From positions 1 to 36,684 of the forward strand of contig JAGSHC010000033.1 of assembly GCA_023954745.1 (NCBI GenBank): a stretch of 36,684 bases of DNA, written 5' to 3'. Of the stretch, positions 18,403 to 27,712 are shown one piece after another. This stretch comes from Deltaproteobacteria bacterium (GTDB taxonomy: Bacteria > Myxococcota_A > UBA796 > UBA9615). The position numbers and the translations under genes are program-made. The notes below the pieces were generated by a model. It saw nothing but the letters and a program-made list of their open reading frames with translations. It was not told where the DNA came from and ran no database searches. How positions within the stretch are numbered: position 1 is the first letter of the stretch; each line of letters starts with the position of its first letter.

Positions 18403-18446
18403 TTGTCCTGGGAGTACTGGCCAACTCGGGCCAGGGAGGACATCCC

Positions 18447-18719
18447 ATGAGCACCGCCGCCACCGCCACCTTCTCGACCTTCAGCTCCATCACCCTTCCG
18501 ACCCTCGAGTCGATCACCCTTTACGACATTGTCCCCGTCGACCTTGCCCCCTCGCACCGCTCCGCAGCGAGGGCCGCAGTCATCCCGCTGCCCGTCCCCA
18601 TGTTCGGGGCGACCCGCGCAGTGGCGCAGCTCACGGATCGGGCAGTGCAGTCGTTGACCGCGTTCATGACCGGGGCCTTCTTTGCAGGCGTCGCCTATCA
18701 GATCGCCCTGATGTGGTGA
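18447..18719 (+). CDS. 90-residue protein with C-terminal membrane anchor
   Basis: A small protein of no recognised family. The first quarter is rich in Thr and Ser (MSTAATATFSTFSSITLPTL); the middle contains a Pro/Val stretch (VIPLPVPMFG) and a short amphipathic part (TRAVAQLTDRAVQSL); the last 20 residues form a single hydrophobic helix ending in Met-Trp (FMTGAFFAGVAYQIALMW). The topology therefore looks tail-anchored. GGAGG lies 8 nt before the ATG at 18447. The sigma54-type promoter 45-60 bp upstream and the absence of a neighbour in an operon indicate a gene that is switched on its own by an enhancer-binding activator, as for stress or development genes in related bacteria; that last point is inference. 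Confidence 0.75.
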   Translation: MSTAATATFSTFSSITLPTLESITLYDIVPVDLAPSHRSAARAAVIPLPVPMFGATRAVAQLTDRAVQSLTAFMTGAFFAGVAYQIALMW

Positions 18720-18737
18720 CCGAGCCGACGCCCGCGC

Positions 18738-19592
18738 TCAGGGCCGGAGCTTCGGCGGGAGGGCCTTGCCGTCTCCACCCTCGATGGGAGGATGCGCCGC
18801 GTCGTAGTGGTCCACCACGGTGGGGACCCGCTCAGCGACGCCCTTGAGCATCTTCCCGAGGGTGAACAGCGTGTAGTCCGCGACGAGCTTGTCGGGGATG
18901 GCCCCCCCGATGACCGAGGTCACGTGGTACCCGAGCAGGGACGTACCGTCCCCCAGGTCGATGACGAGCCACGCCCCGTGGTTGACGGGGGTGTAGATGG
19001 CGTCCTCGATGCGGTCGGAGTCGATTCCGGGCACCCGACCCGCTCCCACCGCGTCGGCGGCGACGGTGGGGCCGTGCTCCGACAGGACCCACGCGTGCTC
19101 CCAGCAACGGCCTCCGGTGGCGGTGGCCAACGAGTGCGTGTCCGTGACGTCCACCACCCAGTGGCGGTCCGAGAAGGGGCGTGGCATGTCGAGGAGCTGG
19201 TACCAGACCGCGGGCCACTGCGCTGGCGGGGTGAGCTTCACCTCCACCAGCTCGTCCACGGCGGTGAAGTGGACATCGCGAGCCGAGAGCCAGAGAGCTG
19301 CGGCGGGGTGTGCGGTGCGCAGCAGGCCGATGGCTCGCTGGGGCTCGTCGCCGTCCTCAGAGACCTGCCGGACCTTGAGCACCTTGCCGGCGGCCAGCCG
19401 CTCCAGCTGCGCGTCGGTCAGGGCCGGGAGCGGGAACCGAGCCCCCGCGTTGAAGTCCGCCAGGGAGGATCGCAGAGCAGCCTCGTCGCGTACGGCCTGG
19501 GGCGCGATCTCGTAGGCGGTGAGGCGCAGGGGCAGGCAGAGGACCAGGCCCAGGAGGGCGGTGGGGAGTGCGGCTCTCACTGCGCCTCGCAT
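18738..19592 (-). CDS. Secreted START/polyketide-cyclase-type lipid-binding protein
   Basis: A 284-residue protein with a signal peptide (RAALPTALLGLVLCLPLRLTA). The mature part resembles the START lipid-transfer fold: a strand-rich start (ERLAAGKVLKVRQV), VHFTAVDELVEVKLTPPA, WYQLLDMPRPFSDRHWVVDV and YHVTSVIGGAIPDKLVADYT before a long C-terminal helix. FSDRHWVVDV and IPDKL are typical of bacterial START-like proteins. Ligand: probably a lipid or hydrophobic molecule. ATG at 19592 is used; a GTG at 19580 would form a GTGA overlap with the upstream esterase stop, as seen at four other junctions here, and is equally plausible. It overlaps the esterase gene and is probably co-expressed with it. 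Confidence 0.78.
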   Translation of the reverse strand: MRGAVRAALPTALLGLVLCLPLRLTAYEIAPQAVRDEAALRSSLADFNAGARFPLPALTDAQLERLAAGKVLKVRQVSEDGDEPQRAIGLLRTAHPAAALWLSARDVHFTAVDELVEVKLTPPAQWPAVWYQLLDMPRPFSDRHWVVDVTDTHSLATATGGRCWEHAWVLSEHGPTVAADAVGAGRVPGIDSDRIEDAIYTPVNHGAWLVIDLGDGTSLLGYHVTSVIGGAIPDKLVADYTLFTLGKMLKGVAERVPTVVDHYDAAHPPIEGGDGKALPPKLRP

Positions 19593-20476
19593 CCCGTCGG
19601 CGCGTCCTTCGAGGCCCACGGAGAGGGCTCTCCATACCGATGCGCCAGGGTCCAGCGGTGCACCAGATCGAAGCGACCGGTGGGGACGACGTGCCCGCGC
19701 CCATGTGGGCAGTGCACCGCCAGCACGCCATCACCTCGCAGCCGCTCACGCAGCTTCACGGTGTTCCGATCGAAGTGAATGACGGTGGGGCCGGCGCGGT
19801 AGGTGTCCCGCGCCCCTCCATCGAACAGCAGCACGGGAATGGGCCAGGTGGGCGTGGAGTAGGCGAGGATCGGCGGGAGCAGCCCCCCGCTCATGATCAC
19901 GGCGCTCGCGAGGGCCTCGGCCCGGTGAAAGAGCAGATAGGTGGACCAGAGTCCGCCGGCAGAGAACCCGCTGGTGACGACGCGATCGAGGTCGACGTCG
20001 AGGTCCTTCGAGAGACACGCCCGTAGATCGTCGAAGAGGGTCAGGTCCTCGCGCTGACGGGTCCACCCCCACCCGATGTCCGCTTCGGGATGGGCCTGCG
20101 GCACGACCACCACAGCCCCCGATGCCGCCAGCTCGCGGAGTCCGAGGCGAGGGACCATCGACTTCGCCGTCGCGCCGAGCCCGTGCCAGACGAAGAGGAC
20201 CGGGAGACCCGGCTTCGGATCCGGCGGTGTCAACACGAGGACCTCTCGCTCGTAGCCTGCGCTCGTCATGGGGGTCAGACCGACGGCGCGCACATCCGGG
20301 CAGGTACCCGAGGGCTCGTCGAGACCGCGCAGAGGAGGCACGGCATCGAACGAAGCAGCCGGGCGGGACGGGGTGCTCGACGCCGACGACGCGGTCCTCG
20401 AACCAGCGCCAGGACCGGCGCAAGAGGCGAGGCCGACAGCGATCGCGGCGACGAGGATGGGGGCGAGGTGACGCAT
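19577..20476 (-). CDS. Lipoprotein alpha/beta-hydrolase (PHB-depolymerase/feruloyl-esterase-like)
   Basis: A 299-residue lipoprotein esterase. The lipoprotein signal (MRHLAPILVAAIAVGLAS) ends at Cys19, followed by a Ser/Pro-rich linker (about 24-45). The hydrolase core has the oxyanion-hole strand VLFVWHGLGATA (93-104), the nucleophile elbow GFSAGG with Ser172, an acidic residue in LFDGGARD (Asp219 or Asp224) and His262 in CPHGRGHVVP. Cysteines at 59, 154, 256 and 296 could form disulfides. This type hydrolyses carboxylic esters of polymers or lipids outside the cytoplasm. The ATG at 20476 is chosen by the signal peptide; ribosome-binding site is weak. It is divergent from the SCP2 gene. Confidence 0.85.
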   Translation of the reverse strand: MRHLAPILVAAIAVGLASCAGPGAGSRTASSASSTPSRPAASFDAVPPLRGLDEPSGTCPDVRAVGLTPMTSAGYEREVLVLTPPDPKPGLPVLFVWHGLGATAKSMVPRLGLRELAASGAVVVVPQAHPEADIGWGWTRQREDLTLFDDLRACLSKDLDVDLDRVVTSGFSAGGLWSTYLLFHRAEALASAVIMSGGLLPPILAYSTPTWPIPVLLFDGGARDTYRAGPTVIHFDRNTVKLRERLRGDGVLAVHCPHGRGHVVPTGRFDLVHRWTLAHRYGEPSPWASKDAPTGCEAQ

Positions 20477-20584
20477 CGACACCCAGGCAAGGTATTGGCT
20501 CGCAGCCCGCCCCGCCAGGGAACGTTCCGACTTGCTGGTTGCTCGCTTCTCATGTCCCGCGTATCTTGCGGCGCGTCGCGTTGA

Positions 20585-20600
20585 CTGAATGGTCATTCAG
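20585..20600. promoter_or_regulatory. 16-bp palindromic operator upstream of the SCP2 gene
   Basis: CTGAATGGTCATTCAG is an inverted repeat with 7-bp perfect arms and a 2-bp centre, in the divergent region between the esterase and SCP2 genes. A TTGACT (possible -35) overlaps its left edge at 20581-20586. TGAATG-N-CATTCA is a frequent operator form for TetR-type repressors of fatty-acid genes. No such repressor is encoded in the window. Confidence 0.5.
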
Positions 20601-20662
20601 CGACGGAATGAAGCAACCACGAGGGCACGAGCCGGGCGCTCGCACCTCGACGAGGACCTCTG

Positions 20663-20980
20663 ATGACCCCCGCCGAATTCTTCGCCAACAAGCACGACCA
20701 GATCCAGGCCAACCCCGACGCCCTCGGCGTCAACGCGACCTACCAGTTCAACCTGTCGGGTGACGACGGTGGCGACTGGGTCATCAAGCTCGGCGGTGAC
20801 GACAGCGGCGTCGCCACCGGCACCGACGAGAGCGCCCAGTGCGTCATCTCCATGAAGTCCAAGGACTTCCTCGGAATGATCGACGGCAGCCTCAACCCCC
20901 AGATGGCGTTCATGACCGGCAAGCTCCGCGTCAAGGGCGACATGGGCCTGGCGCTCAAGCTCCAGTCCATCCTGTCCTAG
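20663..20980 (+). CDS. SCP2 sterol-carrier-domain protein
   Basis: A 105-residue stand-alone SCP2 domain. It starts MTPAEFFANKHDQIQANPDA and has the strand pattern YQFNLSGDDGGDWVIKLGGD, then ATGTDESAQCVISMKSKDFLGMIDG and the closing LNPQMAFMTGKLRVKGDMGLALKLQSIL, the most conserved part of the family. SCP2 proteins bind fatty acyl-CoA or sterol-like lipids; single-domain bacterial copies are usually soluble. Length and motifs fit the family fully. The ATG at 20663 has GAGG 9 nt upstream. The palindromic operator lies 63 bp upstream of the start, and a strong terminator follows, so this is a single-gene transcript. Confidence 0.92.
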   Translation: MTPAEFFANKHDQIQANPDALGVNATYQFNLSGDDGGDWVIKLGGDDSGVATGTDESAQCVISMKSKDFLGMIDGSLNPQMAFMTGKLRVKGDMGLALKLQSILS

Positions 20981-21016
20981 CGCAGGAACGTCGCGGCTTC
21001 GGCCGTGGTGAGAGAC

Positions 21017-21053
21017 CGGCCGGAGTGCTCACGCACTCCGGCCGTCTTGCTTG
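21017..21053 (+). terminator. Strong hairpin terminator after the SCP2 gene
   Basis: An 11-bp perfect stem (CGGCCGGAGTG / CACTCCGGCCG) with a 6-nt loop CTCACG is followed by a short T-rich TCTTGCTTG, 36 bp after the SCP2 stop. This has the form of a factor-independent terminator, with a weaker T-tract than usual. Confidence 0.7.
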
Positions 21054-21188
21054 GGGCTTCGCCTGCCCGAATGGGGAGTGGATCGCCCCATCTGGCTCGA
21101 GGGCGGATGGAACTCGCGTGCCTTCGTGTCTACTCTGCGAGCCATGAGGTCTCGGAGCGTCGCTGCCGGGACTCGAGGAGGTGCGCAC

Positions 21189-21923
21189 GTGTCCAACTTC
21201 GCCGAGACCAACTACGGAACCATGCCGATCGCCCAAGCCGCGGAGTCCGCGAGGGCTGAGTTCCTCCGTGCGGTGGGCATCAAGACCATGGGCTCGCTGC
21301 TCATCACCGCCCTCGCTGCCGTGGGGATGATGGCCGCGATCCTCAACGGACCGGCCATCCTCACCCACCGCTGGGTCTCCCTCGGGATCATGCTCGGCGG
21401 CATCTACGGCGCGCAGTTCATCGGCAACTCGATGACGCGTTCAGCGAACCCGGGCACCCAGACGGGCGGCTTCGTGGTCGGCTCGGCCCTCTCGGGCATC
21501 GCCATCAGCTACGTGCTGCTTCAGGCGGCGGCTCTGAGCGCCGGCGTCTTCGGGAACCCGTACAACCTGATCCTCCAGGCGGGCGCCCTCGTGGGGATGA
21601 CGCTGCTGGGGATGGTCATGTACCTGATGACCGGTCCAAAGGAGCTGAGCATGCTCCGCGCAGGTCTCTCGGTGCTCTTCCTGCCCATGCTCGGCCTGAT
21701 GGCCATCACGTGGTTCTTCCCCGTGGGCGGGGTGATGGGTCTCGTGTTCTCGGCGATCTTCGTGCTCGTCTCCGCGGGCGGGCTCCTCTACAGCCTGAAC
21801 AACGTCATGCACCAGATGAGCACCAACCAGGCCACCGCGGCCGCGTTCATGATCAGCTCCGGCATCGTGATCCTCTTCTGGAACATCCTGGTGCTGCTCA
21901 TGCGCCTGACCTCCCGCGACTAG
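21189..21923 (+). CDS. Bax inhibitor-1/YccA-family membrane protein
   Basis: A 244-residue integral membrane protein with seven likely helices. The N-terminus NFAETNYGTMPIAQAAESAR is followed by helices including TMGSLLITALAAVGMMAAI, WVSLGIMLGGIYGAQFIG and GGFVVGSALSGIAISYVLL, ending FWNILVLLMRLTSRD. The pattern, including the pair of short loops and the Gly-rich helices, fits the Bax-inhibitor-1/YccA family, whose bacterial members form calcium-leak channels or bind FtsH. GAGGAGG lies 7 nt before the GTG start at 21189, so this start is preferred over earlier codons. Upstream is the SCP2 terminator; it is probably transcribed alone. Confidence 0.85.
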   Translation: MSNFAETNYGTMPIAQAAESARAEFLRAVGIKTMGSLLITALAAVGMMAAILNGPAILTHRWVSLGIMLGGIYGAQFIGNSMTRSANPGTQTGGFVVGSALSGIAISYVLLQAAALSAGVFGNPYNLILQAGALVGMTLLGMVMYLMTGPKELSMLRAGLSVLFLPMLGLMAITWFFPVGGVMGLVFSAIFVLVSAGGLLYSLNNVMHQMSTNQATAAAFMISSGIVILFWNILVLLMRLTSRD

Positions 21924-21977
21924 ACGCGTTCGGGGCGCCCGCACTCTTCGTCGACCTGCGGCCCCGCTTGTGCGGCC

Positions 21978-23813
21978 TCAGGCTGCGGGGAGCTCGGCGT
22001 ACATCGCCTCGATGAGGGGGCGGTAGCGTTCCTGCACCGCCGTGCGCCGCACCTTGAGGGTCGGCGTGAGCTCTCCCCCTTGGATGCTCAGCGACCTGGG
22101 CAGGATGCGGAAGCGTCGCACCTGCTCGAACCGGGCGAGGCGGCTGTTGCAGCGCTCCACCTCCTCCTCCATCAGCCGGAGGATCCGGGGCTCTCGCACC
22201 AGCGCGGACCAGTCCTTGTCCTCGATTCCGAGCTTCGAGGCGAACCGCCGCACCTCCGCCTCGTCCAGCGCGAACAGAGCCACCAGGTAGGGTCGCCGGT
22301 CCCCGAAGATCATCGCCTCGGAGATGTACGAACTCAGTCGCAGCGCGCCCTCCACCCGCTGGGGCGGCACGTTCTTGGCGCCCGAGAGGATGATGAGGTC
22401 CTTCTTGCGATCGGTGATGATCAGGTAGCCGGCTTCGTCGAAGCGGCCCAGGTCGCCGGTGTGCAGCCACCCGTCGTCGAGGGCCAGCTCGGTCTCGTCT
22501 GGCTGATCGTGGTAGCCACCGAACACTGGAGCGCCGTGCAGCAAGATCTCCCCGTCCGCCGCGATACGCACGCGGACGCCCGGTAGGGGCCGCCCGACCG
22601 TGCCGATGCGCGCCTCGCCCGGAGGGTTGATGGTGCCGGCACCCACCGTCTCCGTGAGTCCGTACCCTTCGAGGACCTCGACCCCCGCGAGCTCGAAGAA
22701 GCGCAAGACCTCGACGTTCATGGGGGCGCCGCCCGAGAGGCAGAACCTGATCCGGCCCCCCAGTGCCTCTCGCACCGGCTCGAAGATGGCCTTGTCGGCT
22801 GCCCGCTCTTGAAGCTTCTTCGCGAAGCCGAGGCGGGAGAGCAGCGGCCTCTCGGTGGCCGGCGGTCCGGCCTCGGGCCGGGGAAGTCCGCGCACATCCC
22901 GGGCGGCCGCGACCCCCTTGCGGAACGCCACCTGAAGCAACGGCGGCAGCTCGCGGTACCGGGCGAGGGTCTCGTGATAGATGCGCTCGTAGATCCGTGG
23001 GACCGCGAAGAAGAAGGTGGGCTTTACCTCAATCAACACTTCTTGCAGCCGGTCGATCCGGCGCGCGTACGCGATGCAGAACCCCGTCGCCAGCGACGTG
23101 AACTGGGCCAGCCGGGGGTAGATGTGAGACAGCGGAAGGCAAAGCACCGTGGTGTCTTCCGGCCCGACGGGGATCACCGAGTCGAGGGCGTGCACCGCAG
23201 CGAGGAGGTTGGCGTGAGTGAGCTTGACGCCCTTGGGCTGGCCCGTCGTTCCCGACGTGTAGACGACGGTCGCGAGGTCTTCGGGCTGCACGGCGTCGAT
23301 GGCTTCGTCGAGTCGTGACGGCTCCGCTCGGAGCAGCCGGCGCCCGTCGCGCCCGAGCTCGTCGAGCAGCACCGAACGCTCGACCTCTCGCAGATCGGCC
23401 ACCTCGATCAGCACGACGTGCTTCAGATCCGGCAGAGAATCCAGCAGCGGCACCAAGGCTTCGAGCTGCTCGCGGTCCTCGACCACGAGCACCGACGCGC
23501 CCGAGTCTTGAATGATGAACCGCCACTGAGCTGGGGTGTTCGAGTGATAGAGCGGCACCACCGAGGCGCCGATGGAGAGCGACGCGTAGTCCACGAGCGA
23601 CCACTCGATGCGGGTGCCGCAGAGAAGCGCGACCCCGTCTCCCCGCTCCACACCCAACCCCAGAAGCCCCGCCGCGATCGCCCGGACCTGCTCTCCCAGC
23701 TCCGCCCAGCTCAGCACCGACCACTGCAGCGCCTCGCGCCGGCGACGGACCGAGATACGGGGACCCCAGGAGTCGACCGCTTCGCGGAGCAGCATGCCCA
23801 TGGTTGTGGCCAT
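21978..23813 (-). CDS. Long-chain acyl-CoA synthetase
   Basis: A 611-residue AMP-forming fatty acyl-CoA ligase of the adenylate-forming superfamily. The phosphate-binding loop is YTSGTTGQPKGVKLTH (185-200); further motifs are SHIYPRLAQF, the ATP motif GYGLTETVG, the hinge DGWLHTGDLG and the C-terminal KDLIILSGAKNVPPQRVE. It activates free fatty acids to acyl-CoA in the cytoplasm. Size is typical of bacterial FadD15-like enzymes. GGAGG precedes the ATG at 23813 by 8 nt. A long palindrome lies 63 bp upstream between it and the divergent ppsR, suggesting repression that responds to acyl-CoA; that is inference. Confidence 0.94.
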   Translation of the reverse strand: MATTMGMLLREAVDSWGPRISVRRRREALQWSVLSWAELGEQVRAIAAGLLGLGVERGDGVALLCGTRIEWSLVDYASLSIGASVVPLYHSNTPAQWRFIIQDSGASVLVVEDREQLEALVPLLDSLPDLKHVVLIEVADLREVERSVLLDELGRDGRRLLRAEPSRLDEAIDAVQPEDLATVVYTSGTTGQPKGVKLTHANLLAAVHALDSVIPVGPEDTTVLCLPLSHIYPRLAQFTSLATGFCIAYARRIDRLQEVLIEVKPTFFFAVPRIYERIYHETLARYRELPPLLQVAFRKGVAAARDVRGLPRPEAGPPATERPLLSRLGFAKKLQERAADKAIFEPVREALGGRIRFCLSGGAPMNVEVLRFFELAGVEVLEGYGLTETVGAGTINPPGEARIGTVGRPLPGVRVRIAADGEILLHGAPVFGGYHDQPDETELALDDGWLHTGDLGRFDEAGYLIITDRKKDLIILSGAKNVPPQRVEGALRLSSYISEAMIFGDRRPYLVALFALDEAEVRRFASKLGIEDKDWSALVREPRILRLMEEEVERCNSRLARFEQVRRFRILPRSLSIQGGELTPTLKVRRTAVQERYRPLIEAMYAELPAA

Positions 23814-23875
23814 TTCGGAGCCTCCGGGGTGGGGCCTCTCTACCGTCTGAACAGTTGACGGGAGGGCGCGGCTAC

Positions 23876-23905
23876 GGAACATACCGGAACGGACCGGTAT
23901 GGTCC
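23876..23905. promoter_or_regulatory. 30-bp near-perfect palindrome between acyl-CoA synthetase and ppsR
   Basis: The inner arms CATACCGG (23880-23887) and CCGGTATG (23894-23901) are perfect and flank a 6-nt centre AACGGA. The symmetry extends outward as GGA and TCC with a single mismatched pair (23879/23902), giving 11 of 12 paired positions. It lies 63 bp from the acyl-CoA synthetase start and 22 bp from the ppsR start. The form (ACCGG-N6-CCGGT) fits a dimeric repressor operator, such as a TetR/AcrR-type site. Confidence 0.6.
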
Positions 23906-23927
23906 CTGCCTAGGAGCAGCACCCCTG

Positions 23928-24782
23928 ATGTCCGAGAACGAGCCGCAGCCCATCTTCGTCGTGTCCGACAGCAGTGGAACCACCGGCGAGCAGTTGATCC
24001 GAGCCGCCCTCGCGCAGTTCGAGAACTTCCTCGTGAACATCCGCACGTACCCGCACGTCACCGAAGCCCGCCGCGCCGAAGCGGTGGTCCGGCTCGCATC
24101 TCGCCAGAACGCGCTCGTCTTCTACACGTTGGTGAAGCCCGAGGTGCACGCCGCCCTTGGCTCCGCGTGCGAAGCCCACGATGTCGTCAGCTTCGACCTC
24201 ATGGGGCCCCTGCTCCTCACTCTCGCCGACTATCTCGGAGGACGTGAAGCCCGCGGAATCCCCGGAGCCCGCACGTCGCTCTCGGCCGAGTACTTCCGGC
24301 GCATCGAGGCGGTGGAGTTCACGGTCAAGCACGACGACGGCGCCGAGCCCCGACACCTCCGCAACTCCGACATCGTGCTCACCGGCGTCAGCCGCACCAG
24401 CAAGACCCCCGTCTCCACGTACCTCGCCCAGAAGGGCTGGAAGGTCGCGAACGTGCCTCTGGTGCTGGGCATCGACCCGCCACCGGAGCTGTACGAGGTG
24501 GACCAGAGCAAGATCTTCGGCCTCACGATCGAGCCCGAGGCGCTGCACGCCATTCGCATGGCCCGCATCCGCAACCTGGGGCTCGACGCGAGCAGCAACT
24601 ACGGCCACCTCGAGCACATCCTGATGGAGCTCGAGTACGCCCACGAGATCTTCCGCCAGAACCCCACCTGGCCCGTGGTCGACGTGACCAGCCGCGCGGT
24701 GGAGGAGACGGCCACCGTGATCCTCAAGATCCACGACGAGCGCAGCAAGGTGCGCACGCGCGAGACCACCATCCGCGGGTGA
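23928..24782 (+). CDS. ppsR: PPDK/PEP synthetase regulatory protein (DUF299)
   Basis: A 284-residue member of the bifunctional kinase-phosphorylase family that switches pyruvate phosphate dikinase or PEP synthetase off with ADP and on with phosphate. The family start FVVSDSSGTTGEQLIRAAL (10-28) and the unusual P-loop LTGVSRTSKTPVSTYLA (151-167) are clear, as is VPLVLGIDPPPELYEVD. Length is normal. AGGAG precedes the ATG at 23928 by 10 nt. No target enzyme gene is in the window. The stop overlaps the start of the Nudix gene by 4 nt. The 30-bp palindrome lies immediately upstream. Confidence 0.93.
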   Translation: MSENEPQPIFVVSDSSGTTGEQLIRAALAQFENFLVNIRTYPHVTEARRAEAVVRLASRQNALVFYTLVKPEVHAALGSACEAHDVVSFDLMGPLLLTLADYLGGREARGIPGARTSLSAEYFRRIEAVEFTVKHDDGAEPRHLRNSDIVLTGVSRTSKTPVSTYLAQKGWKVANVPLVLGIDPPPELYEVDQSKIFGLTIEPEALHAIRMARIRNLGLDASSNYGHLEHILMELEYAHEIFRQNPTWPVVDVTSRAVEETATVILKIHDERSKVRTRETTIRG

Positions 24783-25234
24783 GCGAGCCGCTCCCGAACC
24801 TCCTCGTCGTCGGCGGCCTGATCCGCGACGGCGACCGCATCTTGCTTGCGCAGCGAGCCCCCGGTGGCTCCTTCGGCGGCTGCTGGGAGTTTCCCGGCGG
24901 CAAGGTGGAGAGCCACGAGACGGACCAGCAGGCACTCGCCCGGGAGCTCCACGAGGAACTCGGCGTGCGCGTCGCGGTCGGAGCCCTGGTGGCCCGTGTC
25001 CAACACCCCTACCCCGCCTTCCACATCGACTTTCGGGTCTACGAGTGCGCGGTGCTCCGCGGGACCCCAGCCCTGCTGGGCGTGCATGCGCTGCAATGGG
25101 CCCGCCTTGGCGACGGCGTGGACGAGACCAGGTCCCTCCCCTTCCCTCCGGCGGACGTTCCAGTCCTGCGGGTCCTGCGTCGCGCCGCGGGGCTGCCAGA
25201 GGATCCGGCCGCCTCGGCACCGATGCCGGGATAG
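24779..25234 (+). CDS. Nudix hydrolase, MutT/NudG-like
   Basis: A 151-residue Nudix pyrophosphohydrolase. The Nudix box spans residues 41-63 (GKVESHETDQQ...RELHEELGV) and agrees with GX5EX7REUXEEXGU at every fixed position. It is preceded by FGGCWEFPGG, typical of MutT-type enzymes that clear oxidised (deoxy)nucleotides such as 8-oxo-dGTP or act on CTP analogues. The GTG start is in a GTGA overlap with ppsR. The kinase gene begins 9 nt after its stop, so the three are an operon. The exact substrate is not given by sequence. Confidence 0.92.
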   Translation: MSEPLPNLLVVGGLIRDGDRILLAQRAPGGSFGGCWEFPGGKVESHETDQQALARELHEELGVRVAVGALVARVQHPYPAFHIDFRVYECAVLRGTPALLGVHALQWARLGDGVDETRSLPFPPADVPVLRVLRRAAGLPEDPAASAPMPG

Positions 25235-25243
25235 GATGCCGGC

Positions 25244-27118
<1,875 letters not shown>

Positions 27119-27160
27119 TCGACTGAGTCCGCAGACCCCACGTTCCAAGATGGTGGCCTC

Positions 27161-27712
27161 GTGCCCGGGCAGACCGGGGCGGGACTTGGTAAGAACCCGT
27201 GGAGCAGGGAGGGAGCGACGATCAGGGCGAAGAGAACGAGCTGGGGGGCTGCTCTGGGCGTTGCCGCGTTGGCGCTGGCGCCCGGTTGCCTGTGGATTCC
27301 CGGGCTGTTTCCCGAGAAGGGCAAGCCCTCGACCGCCCCTGTGGACGATCGCCTCGTCTCCCACTGCCGACCCCACTCCGGGCGCCCGTTGCTCCTCGGC
27401 GAGCAGACGGGCGAGCGCGAGATCCGCTGCCGCATCCAGGGGGCCGAGGAAGCCGAGTGGACGCTGTCGTTTCCGTCCCAGGCGGGCACGGCCCTGAACA
27501 AGGGGCCGGCCATCAACGCCTACCCCCTCGCGGTCGGAACCGAGAGCATCGTCCTGCGTCGCGACGACCTCCCTTGGGCACCGCAGCCCTACGAGGCGAC
27601 GCTGACCCTCCGACTGCCCGCGGACGCACAGACCTTCGGCTGGCGCATCATCGTCATGCCCCACGCGGACGAGCTCTGGCCCGTCCCCGAGACCCCGGAG
27701 TCCGAGGGATGA
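27161..27712 (+). CDS. Lipoprotein, start codon uncertain (possible ATC start)
   Basis: A predicted lipoprotein of unknown function. The only conventional start in frame is the GTG at 27161, which gives an odd 25-residue leader with no ribosome-binding site before RAKRTSWGAALGVAALALAPGC. A strong GGGAGGGAG lies 5-8 nt upstream of an ATC at 27221, and a protein starting there would have a textbook lipoprotein signal with Cys at position 23. I give the GTG start as convention but the ATC position looks better by signal and ribosome-binding site. The mature part has paired Cys (HCRPH, RCRIQ) and beta-rich strands (EAEWTLSFPSQ, YEATLTLRLPADAQTFGWRI). Its stop overlaps the start of the next lipoprotein gene as ATGA. 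Confidence 0.7.
   Translation: MPGQTGAGLGKNPWSREGATIRAKRTSWGAALGVAALALAPGCLWIPGLFPEKGKPSTAPVDDRLVSHCRPHSGRPLLLGEQTGEREIRCRIQGAEEAEWTLSFPSQAGTALNKGPAINAYPLAVGTESIVLRRDDLPWAPQPYEATLTLRLPADAQTFGWRIIVMPHADELWPVPETPESEG

Noticed and set aside
20604-20609. -10 box paired with the TTGACT near the SCP2 operator
   Set aside because: CGGAAT at the right spacing matches only three positions of TATAAT, so a housekeeping promoter is not supported.
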